A stretch of DNA of 64,000 nt from assembly GCF_051014685.1 (NCBI RefSeq), contig NC_135054.1, positions 5,956,001 to 6,020,000 on the forward strand, read 5' to 3'. The notes below the pieces were generated by a model, which saw only the letters and a list, made by a program, of their open reading frames with translations, was not told the origin of the DNA and did not search any database. Origin of the DNA: Ptiloglossa arizonensis (taxonomy: Eukaryota; Arthropoda; Insecta; Hymenoptera; Colletidae). Positions 1 to 12,956 of the stretch are shown piece by piece. The translations under genes were made by a program, and so were the position numbers. Position 1 is the stretch's first letter, and each line of letters starts with the position of its first letter.

Positions 1-3000
1 TTATGACGTTTTTTTTTGTTACAAATGCAAATGAAGAAAATGAACAAAAGGGAACGTTGAGTTATTTCGTGAGATTTACCTTACCGTGGTATTGTATATT
101 ATTCCTTTAAGCTCTGAAAAGACGAATTGTTTTTTACGAAAGAAACGAAAATTCAAAATAAGTATCTTGTTACCGAATACTAATGTTATGTTACGAAAAT
201 AACAATCGTTTGTGTTTTTAATCATTGAACATTTATGAAATATAAAGTTTTCGATCCCGAATGCGGACCCTGTTCGGTAAATTAATTCTACAAATTTGAT
301 ATGCATACGATAATTGTATAAATTATGCAACAGCAAAATTAATGGGTAATAATTACATAAATAATAGAAAAAAAAGATTCAACATAATATTGATCCACGA
401 CATTCATCAATTTTGCGACGATGTTTGAATTATTAATACTTAGTTACAATTGCAATGGTGACTTTCATATTACGATACGTCATATAATTTAAAAATTAAA
501 TATACATGTATGCACCGTTCTATATATGAACGTATTAACGTTGAGAAATATTTGGAAATTAAATATGTTTGAAATTGCATTTTAGAGACAAAAACGATTT
601 TATAGAATGTTGAGAATAATCAATTTCTTTAAACAAATATATCAGAATTCATACTGAATTTCGATTTACTAAAACAGTTTTGTAACAAATCTACAAGGAA
701 ACGAAGCCTCGTACGAACAAATTTTATTCTACACTTTTATCACAAAAATGTACGGTAGAACTTTGCAGATATATCGGTGCATGTTTTAGCAAAAATATTT
801 TTACAGAGACGTAGAACCTTCATGAATCGTGTAACATTCTCCACGGCCAATTTTCTTTATCTTCGTTTCGAAAAGAATTATAGCCCGACCCAGTTTCTAG
901 AATCACTCTCTGGTAGATTAGCGATACGTTATCTTTGCTTTGATCGATATCCAAATTATTTCCAGGAACATAAAATCAACGCCTGAAAATTGGAATACTT
1001 ATACTTCTTATCACGATATTTGCACAATGAAAGTTGTACGAACATTTTCAAATCAATATCAAGTTTTTTGATTATTCCATTGAGTAGAAATTGTCTAATT
1101 GCTTATAATATTCGTGAACGTTCACTCTTTATATAGGTACTATAACTTCTTTAAACTTTTTGTTAAAATTCATGCAATCGATTCACCCTTCCTAATACTA
1201 TGTAATATACTTCAAAACGTATGTAATTTAAGTTAGTTGTAAAGACGGTACTTCAAATAAAAAACGATATAAATTTTATTTGACTAAATTACAGTAAAGA
1301 ATCACCGCCTAAAATATGTATTATTCTTTTGATAAATCTAGTAAAATGTTATCGATGAAATTACTACAAATATTTACTAGTTTACTAAATATTTGTACCA
1401 CAATTTGCAACGATGGAGATATATTAATAAATTATATTTGTATTTCCTTTTAGATGATCGTAAACTCGAATCTTCTCTATTGATTTTCTTTTAAATTTTC
1501 TCGACATGAAAATTGTTTATTTTAATCTTTCACTTAAGGTATCGTAAAGAATTAAATACATTACCTTATTTTATAACGCTTCAAAAATTGTTTCTTGTTT
1601 AGATACCAAATAACATGTATTACAGTTCTCTTAAGTGTAATTAAGTACATAGAATAATTCGATCAGTAAACCGAAATACAACCGATACTTACAATACCTT
1701 ACGAAGATAAAAATGTCAAAATGAAATACAGTGTCTCGTTTCTTCCAAAGTATAACAAATACTATAGTGAAACGTTCTTAGGCGTATCGTGAAATAAAAA
1801 TTCTTCGCCTCGCTTGTTGTCTTTCTCCCGTTTCGAGCTTCCCTTTTTCTTTGGATTGAGTCATGAGTCTCAAAGTATCAAAGTGTTCACGTGACGAGAA
1901 TCCACGATCGTTCGAGTTTCTGTTCCGGTATCTTTCGACGTTCAATGAAAAGCAACAATTCATTATATTTCCAAATATAATTATAGTACAAAAATATCGT
2001 AGAAGCTAAGAGTCTAAATTAGATAAATTAGATTTTTTCCACAATTAAGAACTACATGTCAATAACTCTAGAACAGGAGGATATGTTCGCCATTGTGCAC
2101 GAAATATTTAACATTGCGTTCTCTTTGAACATTTCTTCCTTTCTTTTGTAATTGCAACTTGAAAAACATATTCTTTTTCATAAAACAAAAACCATCAGTT
2201 GACACAAAGCTCCTTTGGTGCTTCCATTCTGCAATCGTAACCAGGGGAGAACAGATAAAAGGAGATCGATAAACGAATAAGAACAATGTTATTCTTATAT
2301 GAAACGCGTTGATTTGAGGCCAAAGGAAATCGATTCGGTCATAGAGTCATGGTCATATAAATCCATATCACGTACGTACACATGCCTAAGTAGGTACAAT
2401 TTAAGCCATACCCATCGGTATGTATAAATATATAATATTGTCCTCTTCGTTTCTACCTTGTATCTTGCACATCTATGTTCCATCGGCATACACATATTCG
2501 CTAATTTTGATTCTTGAACTTCTGCTCGACGAAACATGGTTCTTATTCTCCGAGAAACAAAATCTCAAGAAATATGATTTGAAGAAACTTGATTTTGAAT
2601 TTCACACGACGAAACACGGTGCCTATTTTCATTTATTCTTCAAATTCACGTTAATCAAGATTGCGTACTTTTATCAAAATTACACGCTTTGTAGTAAATA
2701 TCTGGTTAATCGTTGCAATCGTTACATTCTTGTGGAAACAAATTGATTCTAAACTAGATACTTTACGAACCGTGAAATTATTTTTTTTTTAAAGGAATTG
2801 ATCTTTTCTCGACGAACCAATGTTACAAGAATCTGATACGAACTTACCAAAATATGTGACAGGTACGTGAAATTATGAAAGCTTTATCGATTCAAAGCGA
2901 CGTTTTAATTTTCCGCACCGGGTAAACCCTAATGCATATGGAATACTTTTACTCGTGTTCCGCTTGGTGATTTATTCGCTTGTTATACAATAATCACGGT

Positions 3001-5155
3001 TGCCTGTTGAGAATTTTGAATGCTTATTTGTGGATGTGTTATTTCGAAATGCAGGCGATGAAGCGTAACACTATTGGTTAACAGTAGAAAGGAGAAAACC
3101 GTTTATTAAACGATTCGTTAATCCGAGTCATAAATAGACCCTATTTATGAGCTACTGTTGCGCGAAAATAAAAAAAGAAAGCGATATCAAGATTCTCGTT
3201 ACGGAGAAGTACAGTCAGCAGTCAATATTGGTTGTTCTCGGAAAATCTGAAAAGTACGTAGAATTTTTCAAGAAAGTGTAACATTTTCACTGACTGAAAA
3301 CAGTTGAAAATGTCACTGTCGCGAAAAACTTTCATAGATCAAACGTGGACAAAGAAGCAATTTGCATTAAACACAATGAACGAGTACCGAATTACTTTCA
3401 AGAGATGACAATTAACGGATAAAACATTGTACCGTGCCGTTTCACTTTCAAGAAATCTTCCTTTAAACACGATATAAATAATTCAACATCGTCGACGAAA
3501 ATAAATGATTCTTCGTGAAGAAGGAAGACATTAATTGAAGACACGTGTATTTCCCCATCGGATGACGTCCGCGAGAATATAATGCCATCTTTCAAAGTCC
3601 AGACAATTGACTTTGTGAAAGGTGCAACCTTCGCACATTATTCAGACCCGCGATATCCATTTCTTGACGTTAATAGTAATATAATTATAGAGTGTCATAA
3701 TCGCTTGGCAATCACGGCGCGTTGCACAAAACAATCAGAGTATCACGGTTTTGGATAAATCGGGAAAAGAAATTAACATCGGCAATAAGCGCTGTGTATT
3801 TAATACAATTATATTTTTACCGAACACGATCCAGAATGGATTCGCGATGAGATGACAGATAATCCACATCGCCGTATACCGCTGATCTTACGATAAATAA
3901 ATATCCCAAGAGCTAATTGAAAAGTAATGAATCCGGTATGCTTGTGTATCGTAATAATTTGTTGAACATGAATCGTGAGAAACTGAATGTATTAACAGAA
4001 CAACACATAAATATACGCGTTGTATTACAATGCGGTCTGTATGTGTTCTGTGTCGAACGCTTCATGTGTTCTCGCGTGTGCCTTACCGTAGTGAAGTTTG
4101 ATTGTATTCAACAATAAAGTGTAAATACGTTCTTCGAGTTGCAATCGATAGTTTTTTTTCGCATGTATGTACATATTTTGATATTAAATACAGTTTTGTT
4201 TTCTTAAATTTCTCTTTCCATAAAGGAGTACGTACAAACCCGTTCAATTTTAGTCGATCTCTACAACGATAATTACGTACCAGGAAGATTTTTATACAAA
4301 ACTCGTAAATTTTGATACAAAAGACTGCAGCGTTCTATTAAAAAAATTATGTCAAGATAACTCGTAAACAAATACGTTATTTTGAACAATCGTTTCAACG
4401 TCGTATGTTCTCTTCGATACTGTACTACTCCTTTATAAAATATTTTCTCTAGAACACATAGTTTGAAAGTTATTCGTGGTGGACTAGTTAGGTGATTCCG
4501 CCTATATAGCAGCGCCTTACTCTCATTCAACACAGCCGTATCGTACGATAGGTTGTACAAACCCTCACATTTTACAATTATCGTGCAAACAGTCGTATCA
4601 ATGATCAATGTGCAAAAAATCATTACGTTCGGAGCTCGTTCAATTGTTTCAAAAGCGTTTTCTTGGTCGAAGGGTAAGTTTCCAAAATGTTAAATATTCC
4701 AACCAAAACAAACATTGTTATTGTTACTCCGAAATAGCAGTGTATCGCAAGTTCAGCTTGTGTACTTAAAAATACTGTAAATAATACAATTTCTTATGGT
4801 TTAGTTCTGATAGTTCTAGTTTTTCTAATAGTTCCGTTATTCTAATTTTAGCATATATGTATATAATAATAAATTAATGTATATACGTTACCTTATGTGA
4901 ACATAAACGTTTTATCTTCGCATAAATTAATACACGTAGTACATTATGTATATTACTTCTCTTTCTTCTCTGGTTGAAAACACCTAGAAAAGCAAAGCTT
5001 GTTCGGTGGATAGATACCTAATAGAATATTATTATATCAAATTTACACATCTCTACGGCAACGATAAAAATTTCATAATTTTGCACATTTAAGACTACTG
5101 TAACAACTAGGCGTCCATTGCACGATAACTGTCACGATCTATGAATATCATTAGC
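1..5155. other. AT-rich intergenic DNA
   Basis: No gene is recognised here. The open frames are short (under about 110 codons), low in complexity and have no family signature. Around 650-740 there is a weak minus-strand match to the dispersed family described at 7,265 and 53,335 (shared core GAGGCTTCGTTTTC-like). This is the far end of a roughly 34-kb stretch with no supportable coding gene. Confidence 0.5.
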
Positions 5156-5270
5156 CATTTTCAAGAATGTGTGTATGCATACATAGTCATTGAACATTTT
5201 CAAAGATACATGTGTACACACATAGTCGTTGGGAATTTTCAAAAATATACGTATACGAGTACGGCGTATT
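5156..5270. repeat. 39-bp imperfect tandem repeat, 3 copies
   Basis: Three successive units start at 5,156, 5,195 and 5,234. Each begins with an ATTTTCAA-type motif, and the first two continue into a TACATAGTC/CACATAGTC motif, giving a 39-bp period. The third copy is the most diverged. It is a minor local satellite, and no gene overlaps it. Confidence 0.6.
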
Positions 5271-6221
5271 TTTAGATACCGAATATATACAGATTTTTAA
5301 TTACGGAAGCGAAAATTAACATAGATACGTGTCAGGCGAACAGAGGCGTTGAAATGAAAATTTCCACGATATGCAACGTGAAACATTTTCTCTGTTTCGC
5401 ACCACGAGAATCAACAATGTCGCGTGCGCTACTGCCTTTTGCACGTAATAGACGGCCACGAAGGCCAAGAACACGAAAAATCGTGAGAAGCTTTCAGATC
5501 AAAATAACGATATACTTTACCGCACGACTTCGATGGCGCGTGGGATTTTAACAATTTTAATTTCATTCCACGTACTACGACAGCAAGAAAATTTATTTCG
5601 TAGAAAACGGGGTCTCCTCGAAGCCCGATAGAACAAAAAGTTGCACGGTACGATTTTTAGCGCACCTTCGATTAAAGTTCCTTTTTACGAACACCATACG
5701 AGCGCGCAGAACGTTCACAACTCACATACATTTCACGTGTTCGATGAAAGAAATATATTAAAAAGAAAGATACTTCACACATGATTTTCCACTTCCACAT
5801 AGCAATTTTCTATTCCCCATGATCGAGCCTCATTTTTCATTTAATCGTTACACTTCTAAAATTGGATCTTGTCGGATCAAGATTGATCAAATTCGTGTCC
5901 AACATTAAAGGAATAAACATGTGAACTTACTTTATGGAAACACGTTTTATAACAGTACACATCCAGTGTGCTGTGAGAAAGGAAGTATCCTACACTCATC
6001 CAAAATGTATGTCCAATTCGTATAATATTGTTCTATTATACGGCTTCTTTGAATTTTGATGGGAAAATATCATGTAACGACATCAAAGAAGATGATGAAT
6101 GCAGATCACACTTATTACAAATCTAATGGAATGTGAAAATAGATGTAATCGCGATATTCATCGGACGAAGAAAGATGTCTGCTACGATAAATTTAGCGAT
6201 ACAGTAAATGTGATACGAATT

Positions 6222-6617
6222 CATATATACATGTATGTACGTTCCTCGTAGTCAGTATACGAATAAGTGTTATCACAATATTTATGAAAATTTTTAAATT
6301 TCATTAAAGGAAAGAATCTTAATAACATTAGTTACCAAAATATCCGTATTGGTCACAAGTGAGTCAGCTTGATTCTGAAGAAGGTTATTATAAATAATTG
6401 GTAAAACAACAGAAAAAACGACTTAATATATACATATATGTACGTTCCTCGTATTCAGTATAAGAATAAGTGTTATCACAATGTTTATGAAAATTTTTAA
6501 ATTTCATTAAAGGAAAGAATATTAATAACATTAGTTACCAAAATATCCGTATTGGTCACAAGTGAGTCAGTTTGATTCTGAAGAAGGTTATTATAAATAA
6601 TTGGTAAAACAACAGTA
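6222..6617. repeat. 203-bp tandem duplication (2 copies)
   Basis: GTTCCTCGTA occurs at 6,241 and again at 6,444, and the sequence that follows each matches almost base for base for about 190 bp, through the shared end TAATTGGTAAAACAACAG. Only a handful of substitutions separate the copies, so the duplication looks recent. No transposase or coding potential is seen in the unit. The flanks 5,271-6,221 and 6,618-7,264 hold nothing recognisable. Confidence 0.85.
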
Positions 6618-7264
6618 AAAGTATGTTACTAGAAAATACTTCCTATTATTATTATTCCTCGAAAGACTGACTGTACAGTAATCATTACCGTTGTTAAGTA
6701 AATAGTCACAATAAAGAAACGTAACTTCAGGAAGGAAAAAACATTCGGGGAATAAATTTCAAATCGTGCTGGCTCAAATGTTTTAGTTAGTGTTCGTAAG
6801 GTCCACAATTAACAAAAGAAAATTTACTTGCTACTTCCTGAAGGCTTATATGTGCACCATATTCATGGCATCGCATTCCCTTTAACGCAAAATTGATCTT
6901 TCTTTCTCACTTCTCACAATGTATACATGTGTACAACGGTTAATTTGTTTTTTAATCTTCCCCGCAAATTGAATTGTATCGATATCAATTGTAGAGAGTA
7001 AAAAAGATTGACCAACGAGAATTTGATACTACGAGTATTGGAAACGTATACAGTATCGATTAATACTATATTTGCATATATTTCTTTATGAAAAGAAAAA
7101 TTGAAGAAATGATAACTTCGTTTAATATTTAAATTTATCCACGCGTACAAAATACGTATGAGATAATAAATGTGAACACAATCGCGTATCTACGAATCTG
7201 CGTACACATGGGGTTTTATAGAACGACTGGTACAACCGAATAAGGAATAATACTTTGTGTAAAA

Positions 7265-7905
7265 ATAAATAAATAACGTGGAGTACAATTTTTTTCGCGA
7301 CAGGCTTTTTTCTCTAAACAATCGTTTTCAAACTCACATCACAGTTGACTCAACTAACGTATCTGTCCATTATTCATTATTTCTACTTGTGTCGATGTTT
7401 GCAAACATTGACGATAGTATAACATTATTCGTTCAACTCATTTTAAAAAATGAGAAAATGGTAAAGCAGACGAAAAACGGATGAGCTGAAGAAATTACAA
7501 AGTGCCGAGAGCAGATTTTTGTATTATATATACAAGAAATTAAATATATTGTACACATAAATTATAAATATTTACAAAAAAGGTTTACAGAATGACTTTT
7601 AAATAAAATTTACGTCGCATGTTATCTTCTTCTGTATCGGTAAAAATTTATTTTCACAATTCCTTATTCGATTGTATTGTTGTTGCCTGTTCCACATTCT
7701 TGCAATTAAGTACGACGATTCACAAAACACGTTCTTTAATAATAATACACTTTGTACCAAAAATATACGTTGTAATTACTAAAAACTCGTAAATTCCTCA
7801 GCTTCGCGTTTGTTTAAAGACTTTCTATTACCGAACGAATCTTTAAAATCGATTTTCTGGAAAATGAAGCCTCGTAGGAAAAAATTCTCTTCCGCGATTT
7901 CGATT
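7265..7905. repeat. Dispersed repeat family, inverted pair (copy A)
   Basis: Segment 7,265-7,480 on the + strand and segment 7,790-7,905 on the - strand both match a family seen again at 53,335-53,480 (+), 53,695-53,830 (+) and 54,212-54,430 (-). The conserved core reads like GAGGCTT(C/T)GTTTTC followed by AAAATCGATTTTAAA. Translations of the longer copies share a VHYSLFL / VYYSLLP stretch followed by (F/V)(V/A)(N/T)I(N/D)(D/N)D, so an ancestral copy may have carried an open frame. The opposite orientation of the two arms suggests a transposon with long terminal inverted repeats, or two nested insertions. I cannot name the family. Confidence 0.5.
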
Positions 7906-7941
7906 TATTTTACAACGAATAATCGTCCAAGAATCTGTATA

Positions 7942-8581
7942 CAGTGTCTCCAATGAGTATTCGTACACTATAAAATTCTACTTACCTCTAGGACTGATTT
8001 TATTAAAAATTTATGTGTATGTAGAGCACAATAGTGCCTACATAGAGAAATTCTTTTGTCCACAGGAAATTTCTTTAAGAAAGTGAAATCAAATCTCAAA
8101 GGTGTGTTTGTTTTTCTTAATTTTTTTAATGCACACCTTTTCTTGGTACCTTTTTACAACAGAATGGCAGAACACTAAGAGCTGAACATTTTTCGTCTGA
8201 AAAGTTTTGCTCCATTTCGCACTATTACGAGGTTGTATTTGAAAAATCGAAGGGATTGGAGAGTTTACAACGACCTTCATTTTCTTTGTAATTTCGTAAT
8301 CGTGTGAAATACAACAAAAATTTTCAATTTTTAATACTCTGTCGCTCAACTGTGGAAAAAGATTTGCAATATCCCCCGGAATTGTAATATCAAAAAAATC
8401 AAGAAATATTGAATTTTCAGGTCTTGATTTTATCCTCTCGAGAATATTTTTTGTCGACAAAAAAAATGATGTATGCGACCCAGTACGCTTTACACGCCCA
8501 CGAACTTTTATCAAAATCGGACTTGTAGGTTAGCGGAATTTCCTTATAATATATTCTACGAATACTTTTTTTGATCCACTG
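7942..8581 (-). mobile_element. Tc1/mariner-like non-autonomous element (relic)
   Basis: The ends are imperfect inverted repeats: the left starts CAGTGTCTCC and reads on to GTATTCGTACAC; the right, on the other strand, starts CAGTGGATC, a run of A, then GTATTCGTAGAA. Similarity between the arms continues for about 75 bp. Both ends are bordered by TA (7,940-7,941 and 8,582-8,583), the target duplication of the Tc1/mariner superfamily. The interior has a 141-codon minus-strand frame without a recognisable DDE domain. A related copy starts at 15,161. It is best read as an old MITE or deletion derivative. Confidence 0.65.
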
Positions 8582-8731
8582 TAGATTACAACACCGAAAT
8601 AGGAATAAACGCTAGGTTTCCACGAATGAAGCTTTCACGGTCCAGATTCGTCGGTCTTAGAAGAAACTGCGTGTGCGACGTTCACGTGACTGCGTGCTAC
8701 GAATGAAATCTCCTACGTTATTCCAGGGGCC

Positions 8732-9115
8732 ATGGTACTTTTGACGAGAGACCGTGGAGATCGTAGCGTAAAGGGGGAAGGCTGGAGGGATCGATGTAGT
8801 TTGGCAGAGTCCATGCACCCGCACAGGCCCCCTGCTCTGACACTGCCACCACCATCGAAACCACTTTTCGGAGGTGCTCTGTTCGCCTTTCAGCCCCGCG
8901 AACTCACCTCCGCGCCTCCGGCATCAAGTACTCTAGAGGGGGTGGTTTTATTGATCGCGCTTAACCACGCCCTCCACCCCTTTACGCCACGCCCACGCGC
9001 CTCTCCTTTCACTGGGAACATGAACACGCTGATGCAGCCGGGTGCACGACGCCGACGACCTCCCTTGCATCGATCTAACCCAACGTCACGATTATGAAAT
9101 TCGCCCGGCGGCAAT
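8732..9115. other. GC-rich island, possible regulatory element
   Basis: This is a sharp GC/CpG-rich patch in AT-rich DNA, so frames are open on both strands (121 codons on +, 74 on -); neither looks like a known protein. It carries several CACCC/CACGCCC-type boxes (about 8,960-9,000), which Sp/KLF factors bind in animals. A CACGTG E-box lies just upstream near 8,682. It may be a distal enhancer or an unannotated promoter. No TATA-initiator pair was found. Confidence 0.35.
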
Positions 9116-12100
9116 TTGTGCGTGCATCGTCGGTAAATGATCGAATTGGATTTTGTTTTCTAACAATTTCTTCGTAACGCTAGGTCCACGGGACCCGTCA
9201 CTTTCACGGATATCCGATTCCGTGAGCAAAATTTAAAAAAAAACTATTACCATTATTTTCTTCCAATTTGTGCCGACTGCTATCAATTGAACGATACGAA
9301 TATATACTAAAATCTATTTCTCTTTCAATTCTGTAATTTCAAAATTCTACACGATATATACCTATCTCTCCGAATACCCGTAAAATTGACAGATAAACTA
9401 CATTTACAGTTGATTGCAACAAGAATATTTGCATTCAATTTGATCGACGAATGAAGTATACATCGTATTCGTAGCTTGTCATCTAGATAAAAATACACCG
9501 AGTACTGAAGTCGAATAAATTCTCTGCTTACAATGATATTATTAAGCACCACTGTATTTAATATTTATCGATGAGATACTTACGAAACACCTGCGTGTTC
9601 CGCATTAGATGTTGAAGCTGAATAAAATTACTTCACGGTTACTTTTATTCAATATTCGGTTGGAAACAAAATACAGATTGGTAAATTATTCGTTGGTCGA
9701 ATATTTTTTGGTAGCAAAGGCATACGTTTCGTCTCTGATCGCGAGGAAGTGTCGCGCAATCGATAGCACGCGATTTTCGATTAATTCAAGGGTGCATCGC
9801 GATGTAGTACAAAGCGGAGAAAGTTAAGGAAACATTGGGTTTGTGTACGTTTGGCACAAAGGCACGATTCTACTCCGTGATATATTGGAGAACTTTATAC
9901 AGCAGAAGTTCCATTTTGTGGAGGATTCGGCAGAGGATTTGTTTCAAAAGATATTCGATTGAATCAATTTAAATTTATACATACCAATTAGAACAAACGT
10001 GTTCAGCTTCTCGGAAGATAAATAAAAGAATTGATAAATAAATATCAAGATGAGAGTACCGAATAACCAAAGATTCACCATTTTATATTCTTATATAAAA
10101 TGAGTTTTTAGTCGTTCACAAACATTTTTGTGTTATTGTACGAATATTTTTGTCCGTGACGATTATTATTCCAATATGAACTTTTATTGAAATTGATTAG
10201 TAGATTACGAAGCTTACATTTTTTCTTCGTCTATTAAATTTAAAAAACCTACTTATTCATTGTCGAACACAATCGTTTGATTACAATTGTTTGACTTTAT
10301 CGGTACTTTCATCTTTCACTATACTTTTTACAATCATAAAGTAGAGCAACGGAAGTTCTCTTCCCCAATTTCTTTTCGCGGGTGATATAACAATCATATC
10401 GACTATCTTGTAATTATGATTTAAGCATACTATTTTACTTTGTAACTGTAAACTTTGAACAATTATATATCTGATTGCTCTTCGATGGAACAAATTTTCG
10501 TTCAAATTTTCAAATTGTTTTGATGGCCCAATTACTGAAGTTATGTACGCTTACGACAAATTTTCCATCATTATTAAACTAGGCTAAACCTCTAGCCCGG
10601 TAAAGTTTAATCGTAACAAATGTAGCCTCGTTACAATTGAATGAAAGATAAATCATCTCGGTGGAATAAATATGTCACGTTTTTCTCTCGTTAAAAAATA
10701 GAAATTTCATGACAATTATTAATTGATAAAAATAACAATTAATCTAAATGTAATCCAATCTCATTATTTATTATATTTCATCATTGTTGAGAACAGTGGC
10801 AAACAGATTCTTCTTTGACACAATTATACCATTATTTTTTAAATATTTATGTACCATATTTATTAACTCCTTCATCTTTCAAGTATACAAAATCGCAAAG
10901 TAGATTAATGAATTGTCTTTTTTGTTTAATGTTGCCAATTGCTCTTATTAATTACTACAGTTGATTTATTTAATGCCCTTGGTTTATTATTTACCCAAGG
11001 TACAAGTTTGACAGGTAATGATTTTTCAACGAGTACACTTAAACAAGGTTACTCGAACTTTCGCTTATAAATACATTCATAAATATAATATTTTTACGAT
11101 TAAAAAGAATATGTAATAAACAAGTTCATAAATAAATGCATAAATCGGTGATAAACTTTGCACCGACAATGTTTACTTTGTACACTTTTTTCTTGACACT
11201 ATCTTTGATGAATATTAATGTGTTCGCCCATTACATTCGCACACATACATCAATACTTGTTCCTATGACACTTTCCAATATAACTTCATGGAAGTTTAAG
11301 ATGTAATTTGCTCTTTGAGGTATAATTTTTGTTCATTTACGAAGTAAGTTTATAATAGAATTATATTGATTAATAAAACCGTTGTTAAAATACTATACTT
11401 TGTACACATATTTTTTTTAAACACAAATCATTTGTGTAACAAATATGAAAATGTATCTTAAATGTTTCAATAAATTTAATAACAGTACAATAAATGACCT
11501 ATAGTAGAAACATACGGTATAATAAATCGCTAATAAAAATATCACACTGTTAATTTTAAATATCTATTGTTGACGAATTCAACGACCTAAATGATTTCGT
11601 TCTTGACCTAAATGATTTCGTACTGAAAACAGTTTTTCAGTAGATGTTTCATCGATTATCGAATCCGATCGAAATTTCTGACACACTTTGGATTTTATCA
11701 GGGAATATTTACATCACACGTGTATTGCATAACATAGCAAATGTCTTGCTGGAAAGGAAAGTTGTAGGCAAACGTCAACCATAAAATACAAGATATCTCT
11801 ATAAACGTTACTTTTACAGTAAAAAAAACACACACACAACATATATTATATATTCCCTATTAGTATCTTTTATTGTATTATATCACACAATATGATAAGT
11901 ATAGGTATACATAATTAGTATATTACGATTCATTTTTTATTTTACGTTAATAATGATTTAATTTGTCATTACTGTTATAAATAAACAATTAAAATTCTAT
12001 GATTATTACCAGCAGCAATTATGAAGAATGGGGAGTACAGGGATAAACAGAATAGAGAATTGGTCCACGAGCGAAATATGGTTGAGAAACACTGCTCTAA

Positions 12101-12654
12101 TTCATATAACACCTCCTTAATGTGGCAAGATTAGTAATCATTTGCTGTCCGCTCGTAATTGAAGAAACTTCTGAACATGAATCACTGTGCACTGGAAATC
12201 CTTAACGCTTCTGAAATACCTGTGTTGAAGTAACGTATCCTGTTACATAAAATTGCTAATTATTGCAAATTAGGTAATAATACATTTTTGTTGATTCGAA
12301 GCAACAATACCCCGCATAAGGATATCTTCTCTATTCGATCTTCGACCATCGATGCGCGAATATCTTCACTGTAGAAAGTAAAAAACCATGCGTGGATTTT
12401 TCACTTATTATTAGAATCGGTAAATAGATACACATGTAATTATTTAGAAATTCACTTTGCTCAGTGAGTCCGATAACTTTGAAATATGTTGTCAAGGTCA
12501 TCATTGTGAATAACTTTTTTCTATACGTGTTACCACTGCCCAACTTTAGTTTCAAAGTTATACTTGGAAATATGTTCCGTAGTGTATACTATTGTACAAT
12601 ACTAACTTAATCCAGCCCCTTATTCTAATTATTCTACATTCCTGTAATTTAAGG
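9116..12654. other. AT-rich intergenic DNA
   Basis: No gene or transposase fragment is recognised. Near 11,587 a short motif (GACCTAAATGATTTCGT) is repeated twice in tandem. Open frames are at most about 75 codons and lack family signatures. Confidence 0.5.
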
Positions 12655-12725
12655 ATAGATTAAGTTAAAGTAGATTAAATTAGGTTGGGTTGAATTAGGT
12701 TAGATTAGACTAGGTTAGCATAAGA
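12655..12725 (+). repeat. Degenerate TTAGG/TTAGGTT-like repeat patch
   Basis: About 70 bp is dominated by variants of TTAGGTT, TTAGATT and TTGGGTT, with AGATTAGACTAGGTTAG near its end. Most insects, including many Hymenoptera, have TTAGG telomeres, so this could be an interstitial telomere-like remnant. A simple T/A/G-rich repeat is the alternative. It sits 70 bp upstream of a perfect 81-bp duplication. Confidence 0.45.
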
Positions 12726-12794
12726 TTGAAGTTTTAAACGTCACTAAAGTGTATTTTTATTCGTTGTTCCCAAATCCACGAGAAGGTATCTTTT

Positions 12795-12956
12795 TTATAG
12801 GTTTATTTTCAATATCATAGTATCAATAATTCTTTGCAAATATTTTGGAAACTAGCAAGTTTCGACTCTGGAAGCTTATAGGTTTATTTTCAATATCATA
12901 GTATCAATAATTCTTTGCAAATATTTTGGAAACTAGCAAGTTTCGACTCTGGAAGC
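12795..12956. repeat. Perfect 81-bp tandem duplication
   Basis: Units 12,795-12,875 and 12,876-12,956 read identically, each starting TTATAGGTTTATTTTC and ending CTCTGGAAGC. Perfect identity points to a very recent duplication, or to an assembly artefact at a short repeat. No coding content is seen. The following stretch to 15,160 is AT-rich and holds nothing recognisable; a 120-codon minus-strand frame at 13,438-13,800 has no signature. Confidence 0.9.

Noticed and set aside
8732..9114. A 121-codon gene in the GC-rich island
   Set aside because: Both strands are open at once because of base composition, and neither product resembles a known family.
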